Shown one piece after another: positions 53,877 through 62,718 of a stretch of DNA of 64,000 bases; the stretch's first letter is position 1; each line of letters begins with the position of its first letter. Made by a program: the position numbers and the translations under genes. Origin of the DNA: Mangrovimonas sp. YM274 (GTDB lineage Bacteria; Bacteroidota; Bacteroidia; Flavobacteriales; Flavobacteriaceae). The stretch covers positions 3,653,501-3,717,500 of the forward strand of contig NZ_CP133091.1 in the NCBI RefSeq assembly GCF_030908385.1. The letters run 5' to 3'. The notes below the pieces were generated by a model. The model was given only the letters and a program-made list of their open reading frames with translations. It was not told where the DNA came from and searched no databases.

Positions 53877-54264
53877 TGTTAAGGTTTTTGATCACATTTT
53901 CTAATTTGGAACTCACTTCTTGGGCAACATCCTTCAAGGTGTCGTTACCCACGGCCTGCATAGACACCATGGGGTTGATACAGGAAACTTCCATTTGGTT
54001 AGGACCAAGCTCCTGAACAATAAAGTTACAGGGCAACATAGTTCCTATTTTATTCTCTGCCTGAAGTGCCTTATAGGCAAATGGCGGATTACAGGCACCC
54101 AAAATTTTATAGTTCTTGATATCCACATCTAACTTATTTTTCAAAGTTTGCTTCATATCTATTTCCGTTAATATACCAAAACCTTCCTGTTTCAATAAAG
54201 CAGTTACTTTATCTATGGTTTCATCAAAAGTTCCCATTGTGTTTGTTGAAAAATAATAACTCAT
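53866..54264 (-). CDS. DUF302-family protein
   Basis: 132 residues beginning MSYYFS, with the family pattern KVTALLKQEGFGILTEIDMKQTLKNKL, LGACNPPFAYKAL and LLPCNFIVQEL-like segment (MLPCNFIVQELG). DUF302 proteins are small cytoplasmic or periplasmic folds of unknown function, often near redox or sulphur genes. It overlaps the thioredoxin gene, supporting a redox context. The conserved Cys in GACNPP and LPCN could be thioredoxin targets (inference). Confidence 0.88.
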   Translation of the reverse strand: MSYYFSTNTMGTFDETIDKVTALLKQEGFGILTEIDMKQTLKNKLDVDIKNYKILGACNPPFAYKALQAENKIGTMLPCNFIVQELGPNQMEVSCINPMVSMQAVGNDTLKDVAQEVSSKLENVIKNLNNEA

Positions 54265-54298
54265 ATTTTTATCGATTGATTTACAGTTATTTAAAATA

Positions 54299-54306
54299 CA
54301 AAGTTA
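54299..54306 (-). promoter_or_regulatory. -7 element of the DUF302-thioredoxin operon
   Basis: TAACTTTG on the minus strand, 34 nt before the DUF302 ATG. Confidence 0.5.
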
Positions 54307-54421
54307 AGAAAACCCAACTTTTTTATCGTGACCTAGGTTACAGTATTTGAACAGATAATTACTCTAAGTCAAACCCAATTTTTTATATTTTTAAAAACCA
54401 AAAGGCAACATTCTTGTAAAC

Positions 54422-54829
54422 ATGACTCCCTTAGAAAAAGATTATTTATTTGTTTATGGTACTTTATTAAAAGATACAGGACACGAGATGTCCCGCTTTT
54501 TACTTGAACATGCGCAATGGATAGGCGATGGTTATTTTTACGGTAAACTGTTTAAGGTAGACAATTATCCAGGAGCTATTTTAAGTGACGATTCCAAAGA
54601 TAAAGTCTTCGGAAGCATTTACCAGCTTAGCAATACCAATCGTGTTTTTGAAGTTTTGGATAGTTACGAAGGCATCGATCCCAACTCCACAGAACCAGAT
54701 CTCTACAAACGTATGAAAGTTGATTCCCATCTAGAAGATGGCAACACAGTTTCATCATGGGTGTATATTTACAATCTAGACACAGAGCACCTGGAACAGA
54801 TCCACTCAGGAAACTACTTGACGCCCTAA
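54422..54829 (+). CDS. Gamma-glutamylcyclotransferase-fold protein
   Basis: 135 residues. The substrate-binding motif YGTL appears at the start (FVYGTLLKDTGHEM), followed by the catalytic-type glutamate in LDSYEGIDPN. Family members cyclise gamma-glutamyl compounds or cleave gamma-glutamylamines. Substrate not predictable. Single gene; rluA-like gene follows after 88 nt with its own promoter. Confidence 0.85.
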   Translation: MTPLEKDYLFVYGTLLKDTGHEMSRFLLEHAQWIGDGYFYGKLFKVDNYPGAILSDDSKDKVFGSIYQLSNTNRVFEVLDSYEGIDPNSTEPDLYKRMKVDSHLEDGNTVSSWVYIYNLDTEHLEQIHSGNYLTP

Positions 54830-54917
54830 AAATCACACTTGCAAGCCTTAGCCTCCCTTAACGACAAAGCTAACATTCATTATTATTTCGTTTCTTTGCG
54901 GCACTTTTTCAGAAGCT

Positions 54918-56603
54918 ATGCAACATTTTGGCGACACATTGATACATCCCTTAAAGGCGGATTCGGGAGTGGACTTACCGGAAAAATTCACATTTCCATT
55001 TTACTACCAACCTCATGCCTTATGCATACAGGCAGCACAGGATTTGCAAATCTATTTGGAAAACCAAACCGATTTTGAGCATAATTTTGGTTTAGCTCCA
55101 GAAATGCAAGGCTTGGTTATTGGAAAAATGTTTGGAGTGATGGTCGTTAAAAATCAACAGGACGAATTGGCTTATCTAGCAGCCTTTTCTGGAAAATTAG
55201 CTGAAAGCAATCACCTTAAAGGCTTTGTTCCAACTGTATATGACACCTTAAACAAAGAAGGTTTTTACAAAAAGGGAGAAGCCCAGCTTAATGAACTCAA
55301 TAGAACCATTGAAACCCTTGAAAGTGCTAACGACTTACAAAAAGCCAAAGAGCATTTAGCCAAAAGTAAAAAGGAAGCCGAAAAAGAACTTTCAGACTTT
55401 AAGGCCATGATGAAGACTAAAAAGAAAGAACGCAACAAACAACGGGATGAAGCCAAAGAAGTTTTAAGCGACAGTGACTATCAAGTCCTTTTTGAAAGGT
55501 TGAAAAGGGAAAGCATCGGGTATCAAATTCAGTTAAAACAACTGAAACAACATTGGGAAACCCTAATTAAAGATGCTGAATTAAATTTGGCAAAAGTCAT
55601 CGCTCCCATCAACAAACTGAAAGAAAAAAGGGCATCACAATCGGCTTATCTACAAAAGCGACTTCATGAACAGTACCGTTTTTTAAATGCCGAAGGCCTT
55701 TCAAAAGATTTATTGGACATTTTTAAAGACACAACCTCCCCTGTTCCCCCAGCAGGATCGGGAGAATGCGCTGCCCCTAAGTTATTTCAATACGCCTATC
55801 AAAACCAATTGCAGCCCATTGCCATGGCAGAATTTTGGTGGGGTGCCTCTCCAAAATCTGAAGTGCGTAAACATAAACAGTTCTACCCTTCTTGCCGCAG
55901 CAAGTGCGAACCCATTTTGGGACATATGATGCAAGGCTTAAACGTGGAAGACAATCCCATTGAGCAATCCATAACCTATGACAAGGAATTGGACATTGTG
56001 TTTGAAGACGAGCATCTTTTATTAGTGAACAAACCACACGAATTTTTGTCAGTTCCAGGGAAGACCCAAAACCAATCGGTGTTGACAAAAATGAAACAAT
56101 ATCTACCAAAAGCAAAAGGTCCACTACTAGTACATCGTTTAGACATGTCTACGTCTGGCTTACTATTGGTAGCCAAAAACGAGCGCACTCACAAATTACT
56201 GCAAAGACAGTTTATAGAACGTACCGTAAAAAAACGTTATGTAGCACTTTTGGACGGCGAATTAGCCACCACCGAAGGCACCATAGATTTACCGTTACGT
56301 GTTGATTTGGACAACAGACCTCAACAATTGGTCTGCTACGATTACGGAAAGCCGGCCAGAACAAATTATGAAGTAGTATCTGTAGAAAATGGAAAAACCC
56401 GTATTCACTTCTATCCAATTACGGGACGCACGCACCAACTACGTGTCCATGCAGCGCATAGTAAAGGCCTACAAATTCCAATAGTAGGCGATGATTTGTA
56501 CGGCACCAAAACTGATAGATTACACCTTCATGCCGAACGTTTAACATTTACGCACCCTGTTTCCAAAGAGGTCATAACCATCATTTGCGAAGCGCCATTT
56601 TAA
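54918..56603 (+). CDS. RluA-family pseudouridine synthase with long N-terminal extension
   Basis: 561 residues. The C-terminal third (about 350-561) is an RluA catalytic domain with the nucleophile motif HRLDMSTSG and the RTHQLRVH motif. The first 350 residues include a globular part (PFYYQPHALCIQAAQDLQIYL), a long coiled coil (about 120-245) and a Cys-containing segment (FYPSCRSKCEPILGHM). It modifies uridine in rRNA or tRNA; the target cannot be assigned. TTTCTTTG at 54891-54898 is a plausible -7 element, 19 nt before the ATG. Confidence 0.9.
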   Translation: MQHFGDTLIHPLKADSGVDLPEKFTFPFYYQPHALCIQAAQDLQIYLENQTDFEHNFGLAPEMQGLVIGKMFGVMVVKNQQDELAYLAAFSGKLAESNHLKGFVPTVYDTLNKEGFYKKGEAQLNELNRTIETLESANDLQKAKEHLAKSKKEAEKELSDFKAMMKTKKKERNKQRDEAKEVLSDSDYQVLFERLKRESIGYQIQLKQLKQHWETLIKDAELNLAKVIAPINKLKEKRASQSAYLQKRLHEQYRFLNAEGLSKDLLDIFKDTTSPVPPAGSGECAAPKLFQYAYQNQLQPIAMAEFWWGASPKSEVRKHKQFYPSCRSKCEPILGHMMQGLNVEDNPIEQSITYDKELDIVFEDEHLLLVNKPHEFLSVPGKTQNQSVLTKMKQYLPKAKGPLLVHRLDMSTSGLLLVAKNERTHKLLQRQFIERTVKKRYVALLDGELATTEGTIDLPLRVDLDNRPQQLVCYDYGKPARTNYEVVSVENGKTRIHFYPITGRTHQLRVHAAHSKGLQIPIVGDDLYGTKTDRLHLHAERLTFTHPVSKEVITIICEAPF

Positions 56604-56661
56604 AAATAAAGGCATTACTTACTTTTTAAAAAAATTGTATTTTAGACAAAAAAGTTCCCAA

Positions 56662-57006
56662 ATGCCAGTAGACAATCCTTTATTTCTAATTCCGTCCAGT
56701 TCAGGAGTCATCTTTATCTTACTTGGTCTAATCATGCTAAAATTTCCTCCCAAAACCATCAACCCTATTTACGGTTACAAAACTGGCAGTTCCATGAAAA
56801 ATCAGGAACGCTGGGATTTTGCCCAAGTTTACGCCGCAAAAATATTAATGATAGCTGGAGCTTTCCTTATACTATTTAGTCTATTGGGATTTGTATTTAC
56901 ACCATCCCATAGCACAGCCAGCGCCTTGGGCATGGCTGCATTAATTGGCTCTGTGATTGGCATGCTGATTAAAGTAGAATATGCCTTGAAGCAAAAGTTT
57001 CGCTAA
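56662..57006 (+). CDS. SdpI-family small membrane protein
   Basis: 114 residues. Segments typical of SdpI/YhfL-like proteins: IYGYKTGSSMKNQERWDFAQVYAAK between hydrophobic helices (SGVIFILLGLIMLKF; ILMIAGAFLILFSLLGFVF; AALIGSVIGMLIKV). SdpI in Bacillus is the immunity protein to the SdpC toxin; no toxin gene is seen here. The ATG at 56662 is preferred by family alignment. Confidence 0.8.
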   Translation: MPVDNPLFLIPSSSGVIFILLGLIMLKFPPKTINPIYGYKTGSSMKNQERWDFAQVYAAKILMIAGAFLILFSLLGFVFTPSHSTASALGMAALIGSVIGMLIKVEYALKQKFR

Positions 57007-57047
57007 TACTAGACTATTTACTTACAACCACAGATTCTGATCAACAT

Positions 57048-57072
57048 AAAAAAACCACCTATTTCTAGGTGG
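57048..57072 (-). terminator. Terminator between sdpI-like and the 57096 gene
   Basis: CCACCTA pairs with TAGGTGG around TTTC (57055-57072). On the minus strand a T-run follows, ending the 57096-57554 gene. Confidence 0.75.
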
Positions 57073-57095
57073 CTCAATACAATGAACACTGGGCT

Positions 57096-57554
57096 CTAAA
57101 TTTTCGCTATCATAGGAAGCGCTGTTTGCAATTCATTGTCTATAGAGGTTTGCACATACCGTTCAAACTGGACAAACTGAGAGGCCTTTTTGGCTCCAAA
57201 TTCCTTTTCGAACTTTTTATAGTATTTCCATTGAATTTTATCGCTCTTATCCCTTATTGAAAAGGTTTCCTTCACAATATCGTTTGCTTCTTCATTGGAC
57301 AGAGATCCATACTGATAGACATATTTCTTTAGTAAGGTGATACGCCTGTCTACCAAATCTTCTCTCTCCAATGAATATTCATCGTAAATCTCCCAAAACC
57401 TAGCAATTTCAGTAGCATCCAAACCCATAAACTCTCCAAGGGCTATTTTCTTTTCCGAATTAAACAGATCCTTGAAAGCTTCCAGTTCGGAATCTTGGGC
57501 ATTCATCTGAAAACCCAATAAAACCAACGCAACAAAAATAATATTTCGCATCAT
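57096..57554 (-). CDS. Secreted helical protein of unknown function (152 aa)
   Basis: Signal peptide (IIFVALVLLGFQMNAQ) followed by a mostly helical, charged protein (FKDLFNSEKKIALGEFMGLDATEIARFWEIYDEYSLERE). The spacing of hydrophobic and charged residues is reminiscent of Spy/CpxP-like periplasmic chaperones, but no LTxxQ motif is visible, so I do not assign it. Single gene with its own terminator. Confidence 0.65.
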   Translation of the reverse strand: MMRNIIFVALVLLGFQMNAQDSELEAFKDLFNSEKKIALGEFMGLDATEIARFWEIYDEYSLEREDLVDRRITLLKKYVYQYGSLSNEEANDIVKETFSIRDKSDKIQWKYYKKFEKEFGAKKASQFVQFERYVQTSIDNELQTALPMIAKI

Positions 57555-57923
57555 TTGATATGTTTTTTCAATTGTAATTAATTAAGGGACACGAAGTTAT
57601 TGCTTTATTGGGAAAAATCAAAAAATTAAACACTCTAACACACTCAAAATCAACCATAAAACATAATTCTCAATTTTATCAACTAATTTTTAGAAAGAAA
57701 GCAACCAAAACTTCATTTTAAAGAAAAATATTACACATCAAAGGGAGCACGGACTCCCATTTCCAAAGTCCACAACATTTGGCTGGCTCAAATTCCACTT
57801 CAATTTTCAACTTACACACCCCATGCTCAACCTTTCGTCGATGAAATATTATTTTCATCTATAAAAATTGCAACAACTGTCTTATCTAAATAATTTAATT
57901 ATCACCCAATTAGCTAAACAAAA
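57555..57923. other. 369-bp intergenic region with an inverted repeat
   Basis: AT-rich. GATGAAA (57840-57846) and TTTCATC (57853-57859) form a 7-bp inverted repeat around TATTAT, 65 bp before the PAS-LuxR regulator start; it could be a regulator operator. Nothing else that I can support. Confidence 0.5.
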
Positions 57924-58730
57924 ATGGATTCTCACAACCAACCAGAGAGTATTATTAACTTTTGGAAAGAAAATTATACTCAAAACATAGCGAAAGCAGA
58001 GGCTTTTAAAAACACGGAGCAACTCATAAAAATCGCGAATATTTTTTCGCCAGGAGCCAGTTATTATTACATCCTCAACCTTAAAACCTTGGATTTGGAA
58101 TATATCTCCCCAAGTGTTGAGCAAATTTTGGGCATCCCATCGGAAGAGGTTACCATGGAAAAAATGCTGGAAAAAGTTCAACCAGGAGAATTCCAAAAGA
58201 TTTTAAAAAAGGAAAAGGTAATTCAAGATTTTTTCTTCCAGTTTTTACCTAAAAATGACATTCTTAATTACAAAATAATATTTACCTACAACCGGCTTGA
58301 CGACGCCCAAAAAATAAAAACTATGATGGTTCAAACCTCCATTATAGCACTTAGCGAAGAAACGCTTCCCAAACATATCATAAGCATTCATACGGACATT
58401 AGCCACCTCAAAGCAAAATCCTTAGATCAGGTGTCGTTTATAAACCTGGAAGGAGAAAAATCCTATTACAATATAAATATAGACAAGGATTATTTTTGCC
58501 CACAAAACTCCTCAGACCAAAAGACGGATTGGATAGAAACCATTACCAAACGAGAACAAGAAATCATACAGCATTTAGCCAAAGGGAAAAGCACTAAAAC
58601 CATCGCGAATCTTCTACACATTTCAGCCGAGACCGTAAAAACACATAGAAGAAACATTGCTTTAAAATCTGGCGCCAGCAATACTGCAGAATTAATTAGC
58701 CTGTGCATTAATGCCGGAATGATCGTTTAA
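57924..58730 (+). CDS. PAS-domain LuxR/FixJ-type transcriptional regulator
   Basis: 268 residues: an N-terminal PAS-like sensor (about 25-170; YYILNLKTLDLEYISPSVEQIL) and a LuxR helix-turn-helix (about 202-265; TKREQEIIQHLAKGKSTKTI, ISAETVKTHRRNI). No receiver domain, so the PAS domain probably senses the signal directly. Divergent from the 57096 gene, and upstream of the GH3 gene by 125 nt. Whether it controls either is unknown. Confidence 0.88.
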   Translation: MDSHNQPESIINFWKENYTQNIAKAEAFKNTEQLIKIANIFSPGASYYYILNLKTLDLEYISPSVEQILGIPSEEVTMEKMLEKVQPGEFQKILKKEKVIQDFFFQFLPKNDILNYKIIFTYNRLDDAQKIKTMMVQTSIIALSEETLPKHIISIHTDISHLKAKSLDQVSFINLEGEKSYYNINIDKDYFCPQNSSDQKTDWIETITKREQEIIQHLAKGKSTKTIANLLHISAETVKTHRRNIALKSGASNTAELISLCINAGMIV

Positions 58731-58855
58731 ACTTAACTTAAAAATAGATTCGAAAATAAGATTTTGCAACACTAAAAACTTATAAAAGACATCTTTTTCA
58801 TACAAATTTCTTGGCAAACTTTTACCTTTAGGCTAAATAAGGAACACCAAACTAA

Positions 58856-61492
58856 ATGAATATTAAACCAAACACTTCAAAAAAGTGCTTCGTTGCCTTT
58901 TTTCTATTTTTAAGTTATTTGGGCATTGCTCAAAACACCGAAATTGACTTTTCTTATTTAAATACTAATTTATCCTTTGAAAAACGAGTTGATATTTTGG
59001 TTAACCAGATGACTACTGAAGAAAAAATCAGTCAATTAGTGAATGATGCTGATGCTATTCCAAGATTAAAGGTCCCTCAATATAATTGGTGGAACGAATG
59101 TTTACACGGTGTTGCCAGAGCAGGTTATGCTACGGTATTTCCTCAATCTATTTCTGTAGCAGCTTCGTTTAATAAATCGCTTTTAAAAGAAATTGGCGAT
59201 GTAATATCTGATGAAGCCAGAGCCAAACATCACGAATTTGTTAGAAACAATAAAAGAGGAATCTACACGGGCCTCGATTTTTGGTCACCCAATATCAATA
59301 TATTTCGTGACCCTCGTTGGGGACGCGGACATGAAACCTATGGAGAGGATCCTTTTTTAACAGGAGAGTTAGCTTCTCAGTTTATTCTAGGACTTCAAGG
59401 TGAAGATTCTAAATATTTAAAAACAATCGCTACTTCAAAGCATTTTGCGGTTCACTCGGGCCCTGAAGCATTAAGACACTCTTTTGATGTGGATGTAAGT
59501 GACAGAGATTTATACGAAACGTATCTACCAGCTTTTAGAAAAACAGTTATGGATGCTAAGGTTTACTCCATCATGGGGGCTTACAACCGATTTAGAGGTG
59601 AATCGTGTAGCGGTAGTGATTTCTTATTAAACAAGATATTAAGAGACGATTGGGGCTTTGATGGTTATGTTGTCAGCGATTGTGGTGCTATTCGAGATAT
59701 TCATACAGGCCACCATATAGCAAAAACCGAAGCCGAAGCTGCTTCCATTGGACTAAAAGGAGGTTGTGACCTAAACTGCGGAAGTTACTACAACAATTTA
59801 ACAGAAGCTTTAGAGGAAGGTTTAGTAAGTGAAGAAGACATCAATATTGCAGTAAAGCGCACTTTGCTAGCGCGATTTAAACTGGGAATGTTTGATAGTG
59901 AAAATGACGTTGAATTTTCAAAAATCCCATATAGTATTGTTTGTTCCGATGCGAACAACAGTTTAGCTAAAAAAGCAGCGCTGGAAAGTATTATCCTTTT
60001 AAAAAACAGCGATAATTTATTGCCGTTAGACAAAAATAAACTTAACAAAATCGCTATTATTGGTCCCAATGCAGACAATTGGGAATCGCTTTTAGGTAAC
60101 TACCACGGTACTCCTAAAAATCCGGTTACCTTTTTAACAGGCTTAAAAAATAAAGTAGAGCCTGTTATTGAAATATCATATGCTGAAGGCTGTCACCTTT
60201 CCGAAGAAAAATTAAACCTGAAGCCCATTCCTTCTGTGTTTTTTGAAACTCTTGACGGTAAACAAGGTTTAGAGGCTTCATATTTTAATAATGTCAAATG
60301 GGATGGCTCACCTGTTTTACAACGTATAGATGATAATATTGATTTTTCATGGCAAAACGATCCGATCTCTATTGATTTAGATGATAATTTCTCTGTACTT
60401 TGGAAGGGTTACTTGGTGCCACAAACATCAGGTTCCTATGAACTAGCGATTTTATCAAAACGAGGGATGTCCCTAAAAATTGAAGGACAAGATATTACTA
60501 ATGGTAAGGGTTCTGCGCATCACCCTAAATACGCTACCAGCATTTTAAATCTAGAAGCAGGAAAAAAATATGAAATTGAGGTTAGATATTTTAGTGATGA
60601 AACCAATGCTCTGGCACAAATGCTTTGGGCTAGAACAGATACCTATAAAATTCAAGAAGCTGTTGAAACAGCGAACAATGCTGACCTTTCTGTTGTCGTG
60701 CTAGGATTATCACAGCGCCTGGAAGGCGAAGGTGGTGATAAAAAAGACTTAGATTTACCACAACAACAAACCGAACTACTTAAAGCCATAAAAGCCACTG
60801 GTAAGCCCGTGATTTTAGTTATTAATGCGGGAAGTGCACTGGCTATTAATTGGGCAAAGCAACATGTAGATGCCATTATTAATGTGGGATACCCTGGTGA
60901 AGAAGGCGGTAATGCGCTGGCAGATGTCATTTTTGGAGATTATAACCCTGCTGGAAGATTACCAATTACCTATTATAATTCACTAAAAGATTTACCGCCT
61001 TTTGAAGATTACAACATGAAAGGGAGAACCTATCGTTATTTTGAAGGCGAGCCGCTTTATCCTTTCGGGTATGGCTTAAGCTATACGACGTTTAAATATT
61101 CTGATTTAAAATTTCCAAAGCAAATCAAAGCTGGAGAAAATCTTGACGTATCTGTTACCGTTACAAATTCAGGAAACCGCTCTGGCGATGAAGTTATTCA
61201 AGTGTATTTAACCGACGAGAAAGCATCAACTCCAAGACCTATTAGACAACTTGTAGCATTCGACCGTATCTATTTAAAACCAAACGAATCTAAATCCATT
61301 AAAATTTCAATAACTCCAAGACAGCTTTCATTAATTAATAAGCAAACAAAACGGGTTATTGAGTCTGGTAATTTCACACTTTTTGTTGGTGGTGAGCAAC
61401 CAGGTTTTACGGAAGCCAACAACGCAACGTCTACCGAAGTTATTTCAGGAGCATTTAAAGTTAAAGGGACTTTGGAAATAGAGGGTTTATAA
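58856..61492 (+). CDS. Glycoside hydrolase family 3 with PA14 insertion (beta-xylosidase/glucosidase type)
   Basis: 878 residues, signal peptide (FFLFLSYLGIAQ), exported. N-terminal GH3 barrel with nucleophile D275 (GYVVSDCGAI) and the WWNECLHGVARAG motif found in beta-xylosidase-like GH3; second domain interrupted by a PA14 domain (about 465-595; LEASYFNNVKWDG...GSYELAILSKRGM); C-terminal fibronectin-like domain (VTVTNSGNRSGDEVIQVYL). It stands alone, without SusC/SusD or other CAZyme genes nearby. Exact sugar specificity not determinable. Confidence 0.9.
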   Translation: MNIKPNTSKKCFVAFFLFLSYLGIAQNTEIDFSYLNTNLSFEKRVDILVNQMTTEEKISQLVNDADAIPRLKVPQYNWWNECLHGVARAGYATVFPQSISVAASFNKSLLKEIGDVISDEARAKHHEFVRNNKRGIYTGLDFWSPNINIFRDPRWGRGHETYGEDPFLTGELASQFILGLQGEDSKYLKTIATSKHFAVHSGPEALRHSFDVDVSDRDLYETYLPAFRKTVMDAKVYSIMGAYNRFRGESCSGSDFLLNKILRDDWGFDGYVVSDCGAIRDIHTGHHIAKTEAEAASIGLKGGCDLNCGSYYNNLTEALEEGLVSEEDINIAVKRTLLARFKLGMFDSENDVEFSKIPYSIVCSDANNSLAKKAALESIILLKNSDNLLPLDKNKLNKIAIIGPNADNWESLLGNYHGTPKNPVTFLTGLKNKVEPVIEISYAEGCHLSEEKLNLKPIPSVFFETLDGKQGLEASYFNNVKWDGSPVLQRIDDNIDFSWQNDPISIDLDDNFSVLWKGYLVPQTSGSYELAILSKRGMSLKIEGQDITNGKGSAHHPKYATSILNLEAGKKYEIEVRYFSDETNALAQMLWARTDTYKIQEAVETANNADLSVVVLGLSQRLEGEGGDKKDLDLPQQQTELLKAIKATGKPVILVINAGSALAINWAKQHVDAIINVGYPGEEGGNALADVIFGDYNPAGRLPITYYNSLKDLPPFEDYNMKGRTYRYFEGEPLYPFGYGLSYTTFKYSDLKFPKQIKAGENLDVSVTVTNSGNRSGDEVIQVYLTDEKASTPRPIRQLVAFDRIYLKPNESKSIKISITPRQLSLINKQTKRVIESGNFTLFVGGEQPGFTEANNATSTEVISGAFKVKGTLEIEGL

Positions 61493-61532
61493 AATTTCTT
61501 TAAGTAAGTAAATAGGCTAGACAAATAAAGCA

Positions 61533-62372
61533 CTAGTGCTTTGTGCCAAAGGGACTGCGTTTCAATAAATATTTCATACCCGCCGAATAGGCATCTGTAC
61601 CACTACCAAAAGGATTCCTAGTTTCTGAATACACATTTTTCCCTTGATCGTTAAAAACACTCAAGGTAATGTGAGTATCATACATTATAGTAGTGCTAGA
61701 ATTAGTTGAGGTCACCTCGGTTCCTTTTGTTTTTTTATCTCGATCATCACGTTTTTGCTTTTCATTATATGAATTGACACTACTTCCGTAAGAGCGCGCC
61801 CCTTTATTCTGAAGGTCACAAGTACCATACAACACATACTCCACTCCCAGCATCTTCGCCATATCCCCAGGAGGCGTTGTTCTCACTTGATCTGGGGAAA
61901 TTCCATTCTGACTCAACAATGCTTCGGTAGTCATAGGGTCTTGAATAGTATACATCCCTGCCTTTTCAGCTCTCAAAATAAATACACAATCATTCTGCAT
62001 TTGTTTGCCCATACTATTTGGGTCCACAGCCGGATCATTTGTATTTACATTAAAAGGCATCACAGCAATCTTGTTACGTTTATCGGCGGCAGTTTTCAAA
62101 GGGTCTGCTGCAGCGACCTTTTGGTTAATCACCTCAACCCTACCACTAGAAAAAATAATTTTTTCAATCTCGGATTTCTTTAATGTATATTCCAAATCTT
62201 CACCACTATGCACAAATTTTACGGTGCTATCATCCAGTCCTAAAATTTTACCAGTTTTTTCTTCCCCACTAAGCATAATTACCTTATCCTGGGCATATAC
62301 TTGAGCCATAAATCCGAAAGTCAAAAATAAAAAGAGGATAAAAAAAGACCTCTTGGTGCATAGTGTTTTCAT
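61533..62372 (-). CDS. Secreted CsgG/LpoB-like protein
   Basis: 279 residues with signal peptide (FFILFLFLTFGFMAQVYA). An N-terminal small beta domain (KVIMLSGEEKTGKILGLDDSTVKFVHSG) precedes a part resembling CsgG/LpoB-type domains (NKIAVMPFNVN, DCVFILRAEKAGMYTI, MAKMLGVEYVLYGTCD). A Ser/Lys-rich loop (about 205-225) interrupts it. Homology is judged by pattern only. Possible role in envelope assembly or secretion; uncertain. It is convergent with the GH3 gene. Confidence 0.6.
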   Translation of the reverse strand: MKTLCTKRSFFILFLFLTFGFMAQVYAQDKVIMLSGEEKTGKILGLDDSTVKFVHSGEDLEYTLKKSEIEKIIFSSGRVEVINQKVAAADPLKTAADKRNKIAVMPFNVNTNDPAVDPNSMGKQMQNDCVFILRAEKAGMYTIQDPMTTEALLSQNGISPDQVRTTPPGDMAKMLGVEYVLYGTCDLQNKGARSYGSSVNSYNEKQKRDDRDKKTKGTEVTSTNSSTTIMYDTHITLSVFNDQGKNVYSETRNPFGSGTDAYSAGMKYLLKRSPFGTKH

Positions 62373-62718
62373 AGGTGTAGTTTTTATTGTTGGTTGTTAG
62401 ACTTTTCAGATATTGCTCTCTAAATATAATTAAAAACAATCATCTGACAAACAAATAATTACAACACATCACACTCTTTTATATAAGCTTTACTCCATTC
62501 TTTAAAAATGGTACAACACAAAGCTTCATAACTAAAAAGCATCTTTCTTAAATTATCCTTAAACTGATTTCTTATAACATCAAAACTAGAAACGATTTAC
62601 TTATAATATATAATCACTCTAAACCAAAATTAAAGTATATTTAATGTTATAACTGACGGTTACAAAAACAACTCTTCACCTTTGCAAAAAACGTCCCAAC
62701 AGCATTGATATTTTAATT
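62373..62718. other. 346-bp AT-rich intergenic region
   Basis: Between the divergent secreted protein and metal ATPase genes. CACCTTTG at 62677-62684 is a possible -7 element for the ATPase, 34 nt before its ATG. I see no hairpin, repeat or coding frame that I can support. Confidence 0.5.

Noticed and set aside
54858-54898. Pho-like TTAACGA/CTAACAT pair and TTTCTTTG before the RluA-type gene
   Set aside because: The two 7-mers start 12 bp apart, off the 11-bp grid, and TTTCTTTG is a common -7 form. It shows that single matches can arise by chance.
61527-61542. 16-bp palindrome AAAGCACTAGTGCTTT at the end of the 61533 gene
   Set aside because: Partly coding (contains the stop) and no T-run; too little to call a terminator or operator.
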